Positions 62,379 through 64,000 of a stretch of 64,000 nucleotides of DNA are shown here, in pieces. A model generated the notes under the pieces. It was not told the DNA's origin, made no database searches, and was given only the letters and a program-made list of their open reading frames with translations. The position numbers were made by a program, and so were the translations under genes. Origin of the DNA: Streptomyces griseus subsp. griseus (GTDB lineage Bacteria; Actinomycetota; Actinomycetes; Streptomycetales; Streptomycetaceae); NCBI RefSeq assembly GCF_000720255.1, contig NZ_JOJE01000021.1:1-64000 (forward strand), read 5' to 3'. Numbering within the stretch: the stretch's first letter is position 1; every line of letters begins with the position of its first letter.

Positions 62379-63977
62379 TCACGCCGGGGCGTACTCCGTG
62401 AGCAGCAGCGCGATGTCGTCCGCCCGGTCGGTGGAGCGGCGGGCCTCGCGCAGCAGGGAGTCGGCCAGGTCCTCCAGGTGGCTGTCGCCCATCCGGGTCA
62501 GCGCATCGCGGAGCCGGTCGAGGCCCGAGCCGATGTCGGAGTGGCGCCGCTCCACCAGCCCGTCGGTGTAGAGGGCGAGGACCGATCCGGGCGCGAGGCG
62601 CAGCTCGGACTCCGGGTAGGCGGCCGTCCGCTCGACACCGAGCAGCGGGCCGCCGGGGATGTCCAGGATCTCGGCGTGACCGTCGGGCTCGCGCAGCAGG
62701 GGCGGGCAGTGGCCGGCGCGGACGACGCGCACGACGCCCGAGCGGGGGTGGACACGGGCGTAGCAGAAGCTGGCGAGCAGGACCGGGTCGAGGTCCAGGT
62801 GGAGCCGGTTGGTGCCGGCGACGACCTCGGCGGGGCTGTGACCCGCGGTGACGAAGGCCCTTACCGCGCTGCGGAGTTGGCCCATCACGGCCGCGGCGGC
62901 GACATTGTGGCCCTCGACGTCCCCGACGATCAGCGCGACCTCGTCACCGGTGGGTATGACGTCGTACCAGTCACCGCCGATGTCCATTCCCCTGGTGCTC
63001 GGAAGATAACGCCCGGTGACGCGCAGCCCCGGCAGGGTGGGCAGCCGGTGCGGCAGCAGCCCGTTCTGCAGGCCGCGGGCGAGGGCGAACTCGGCGTCGT
63101 AGAGCCGGGCGCGTTCGAGGGCCTGGGCGATCAGGCCGCCCAGCGCGGTGAGGACGCCGCGCTCCTCCTCGGGGAAGCGGTGCACCTCGTCGAAGCCGAG
63201 CATGCAGGCGCCGACCGGCCGGTTGGAGGCGATCAGCGGCAGGAACGCCCAGGAATTGGAATGGGCGGCCAGGATCCCGGGATACGTCTGGACGAGCTGC
63301 TCCCGGGACTCCACGAACAGTGGTGCGCCGGAGGTCAGCGCGTCCGTCACCGGCAGCCGGGCGTGCAGCGGGGTGCCCTCGAACCCGGCGAGGAAGCGCT
63401 TGGAGTAGCCGCGCTGCGAGATCAGGTGCAGCCGCCCCTCCTCCACCACGGCGATCACCAGCTTCTGGCCCCCGAACGCGGGCAGCAACTGGTCGGCGAC
63501 GGCATCGCACACCTCGTGCGCGGTGACCGCCTCGGTGAGAGCGCTGCCCAGCTGGAGCACGCGGTAGAGGGCGCCGAGGCGCGGGGTCACGGGCGGAGGG
63601 GACGAGGAGACCGGCGGCCCCTCCTCCGCGACGGGCGTACCGGGTCCCGTGTCGGCCGGCACCGGCTGTTTCACGGGCGCCGCCCATCCCGTCATGCCCT
63701 GCGCGCCCGGGTGCAGGGAGAAGACCAGCCACTCGTCGGGCGGGTGGCGTACCAGGAAGGAGACCGGTTGCTGGGAGACCACGGCGGCGCGGTAGCGGTC
63801 CTCGTACACCGGATCCGCCAGCCACGGCAGGACGTCCCAGGGGCGGTGGCCGAGCAGTTCCTCCTGGCGGACCCCCAGCAGGCTCTCCAAGCTGTGGTTG
63901 GCGTAGGACACCCGCCCGTCCGGGGTGAGCGCGAAGAAGCCGTCGGCGAGCCGCTCGATCGCCGCGACGGCGGCCAT
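62379..63977 (-). CDS. PAS-GAF-SpoIIE serine phosphatase
   Basis: 532 residues from an ATG at 63975-63977, but the frame stays open to the window edge, so the true start may lie outside. Order: a PAS domain (about 5-75, GFFALTPDGRVSYANHSLES), a Pro-rich linker, a GAF domain (about 135-285), and a SpoIIE/PP2C domain (about 310-530). The last contains MDIGGDWYDVIPTGDEVALI, LALYTDGLVERRHSDIGSGL and DRADDIALLLTEY. Such phosphatases dephosphorylate anti-anti-sigma factors in partner-switching pathways. It converges with the ribose-type importer. It lacks the HATPase present in the 55382 product. Confidence 0.9.
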   Translation of the reverse strand: MAAVAAIERLADGFFALTPDGRVSYANHSLESLLGVRQEELLGHRPWDVLPWLADPVYEDRYRAAVVSQQPVSFLVRHPPDEWLVFSLHPGAQGMTGWAAPVKQPVPADTGPGTPVAEEGPPVSSSPPPVTPRLGALYRVLQLGSALTEAVTAHEVCDAVADQLLPAFGGQKLVIAVVEEGRLHLISQRGYSKRFLAGFEGTPLHARLPVTDALTSGAPLFVESREQLVQTYPGILAAHSNSWAFLPLIASNRPVGACMLGFDEVHRFPEEERGVLTALGGLIAQALERARLYDAEFALARGLQNGLLPHRLPTLPGLRVTGRYLPSTRGMDIGGDWYDVIPTGDEVALIVGDVEGHNVAAAAVMGQLRSAVRAFVTAGHSPAEVVAGTNRLHLDLDPVLLASFCYARVHPRSGVVRVVRAGHCPPLLREPDGHAEILDIPGGPLLGVERTAAYPESELRLAPGSVLALYTDGLVERRHSDIGSGLDRLRDALTRMGDSHLEDLADSLLREARRSTDRADDIALLLTEYAPA

Positions 63978-64000
63978 GCCGCTCCCCGAGTCGAGTACGG

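Overview
The window reads as chromosomal DNA of a Streptomyces or close relative. It is very GC-rich with strong third-position GC bias and frequent GTG starts. It carries families typical of that genus: a conservon (cvnABCD), SpoIIE-type phosphatases with GAF and PAS domains, DUF5709 and DUF742 proteins, a ROK regulator beside xylA/xylB, sugar ABC importers, and a sulphur-type leader peptide. I see no rRNA, tRNA, CRISPR array or intact mobile element.

Layout. (1) 1-5.1 kb: the 5' end of an RNase J gene (minus strand, running off the window), then a gene-poor flank. A fructose/ribose-type ABC importer follows, whose ATPase is divergent from its binding protein and permease, and then a second gene-poor stretch. 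The flanks hold a 3' scrap of an aldehyde dehydrogenase gene and a probable decayed transposase scrap. (2) 5.1-13.2 kb: aldehyde dehydrogenase with a GAF-domain regulator, a Tat-exported amidase, and the xylose module (ROK regulator and xylB divergent from xylA). (3) 13.2-23 kb: small membrane proteins, a translationally coupled SNF2 helicase/SWIM zinc-finger pair, hypothetical proteins, an MpaB-type oxygenase, a PadR regulator divergent from an alpha/beta hydrolase, and a methyltransferase. (4) 23-29.9 kb: an MHYT sensor, a complete conservon, a frameshifted PPOX gene, a second roadblock gene and a two-HTH-like hypothetical. (5) 29.9-39.2 kb: acyl-CoA thioesterase, Ski2-like helicase, membrane-bound hydrolase, zinc-free L31, DUF5709 and a heterodimeric ABC exporter.

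(6) 39.3-49.6 kb: L,D-transpeptidase-like lipoprotein, secreted PNGase A-like protein, dicarboxylate symporter, MarR regulator divergent from an ABC exporter, a short MltG-like protein, and a flavin monooxygenase. A wrecked sulphonate-uptake operon follows that still has an intact 27-residue leader peptide, then YjbQ and a lipoprotein. (7) 49.6-55.2 kb: a GH4 glycosidase and DeoR regulator divergent from a sugar importer (binding protein plus two permeases, no ATPase). (8) 55.4-64 kb: a 1045-residue GAF/SpoIIE/HATPase fusion, a complete ribose-type ABC importer, and a convergent PAS/GAF/SpoIIE phosphatase at the right edge.

The theme is carbohydrate uptake with local regulators (xylose, a GH4 substrate, two ribose/fructose-type importers), interleaved with signalling proteins (conservon, partner-switching phosphatases, GAF regulators) and envelope enzymes. 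The most unusual items are the decayed sulphonate operon behind an intact leader peptide, the ABC exporter pair with complementary NBD lesions, the duplicated aldehyde dehydrogenase 3' end flanking an importer, and the two SpoIIE phosphatases bracketing a sugar importer. All functions are inferred from sequence reading alone. No database search was run.
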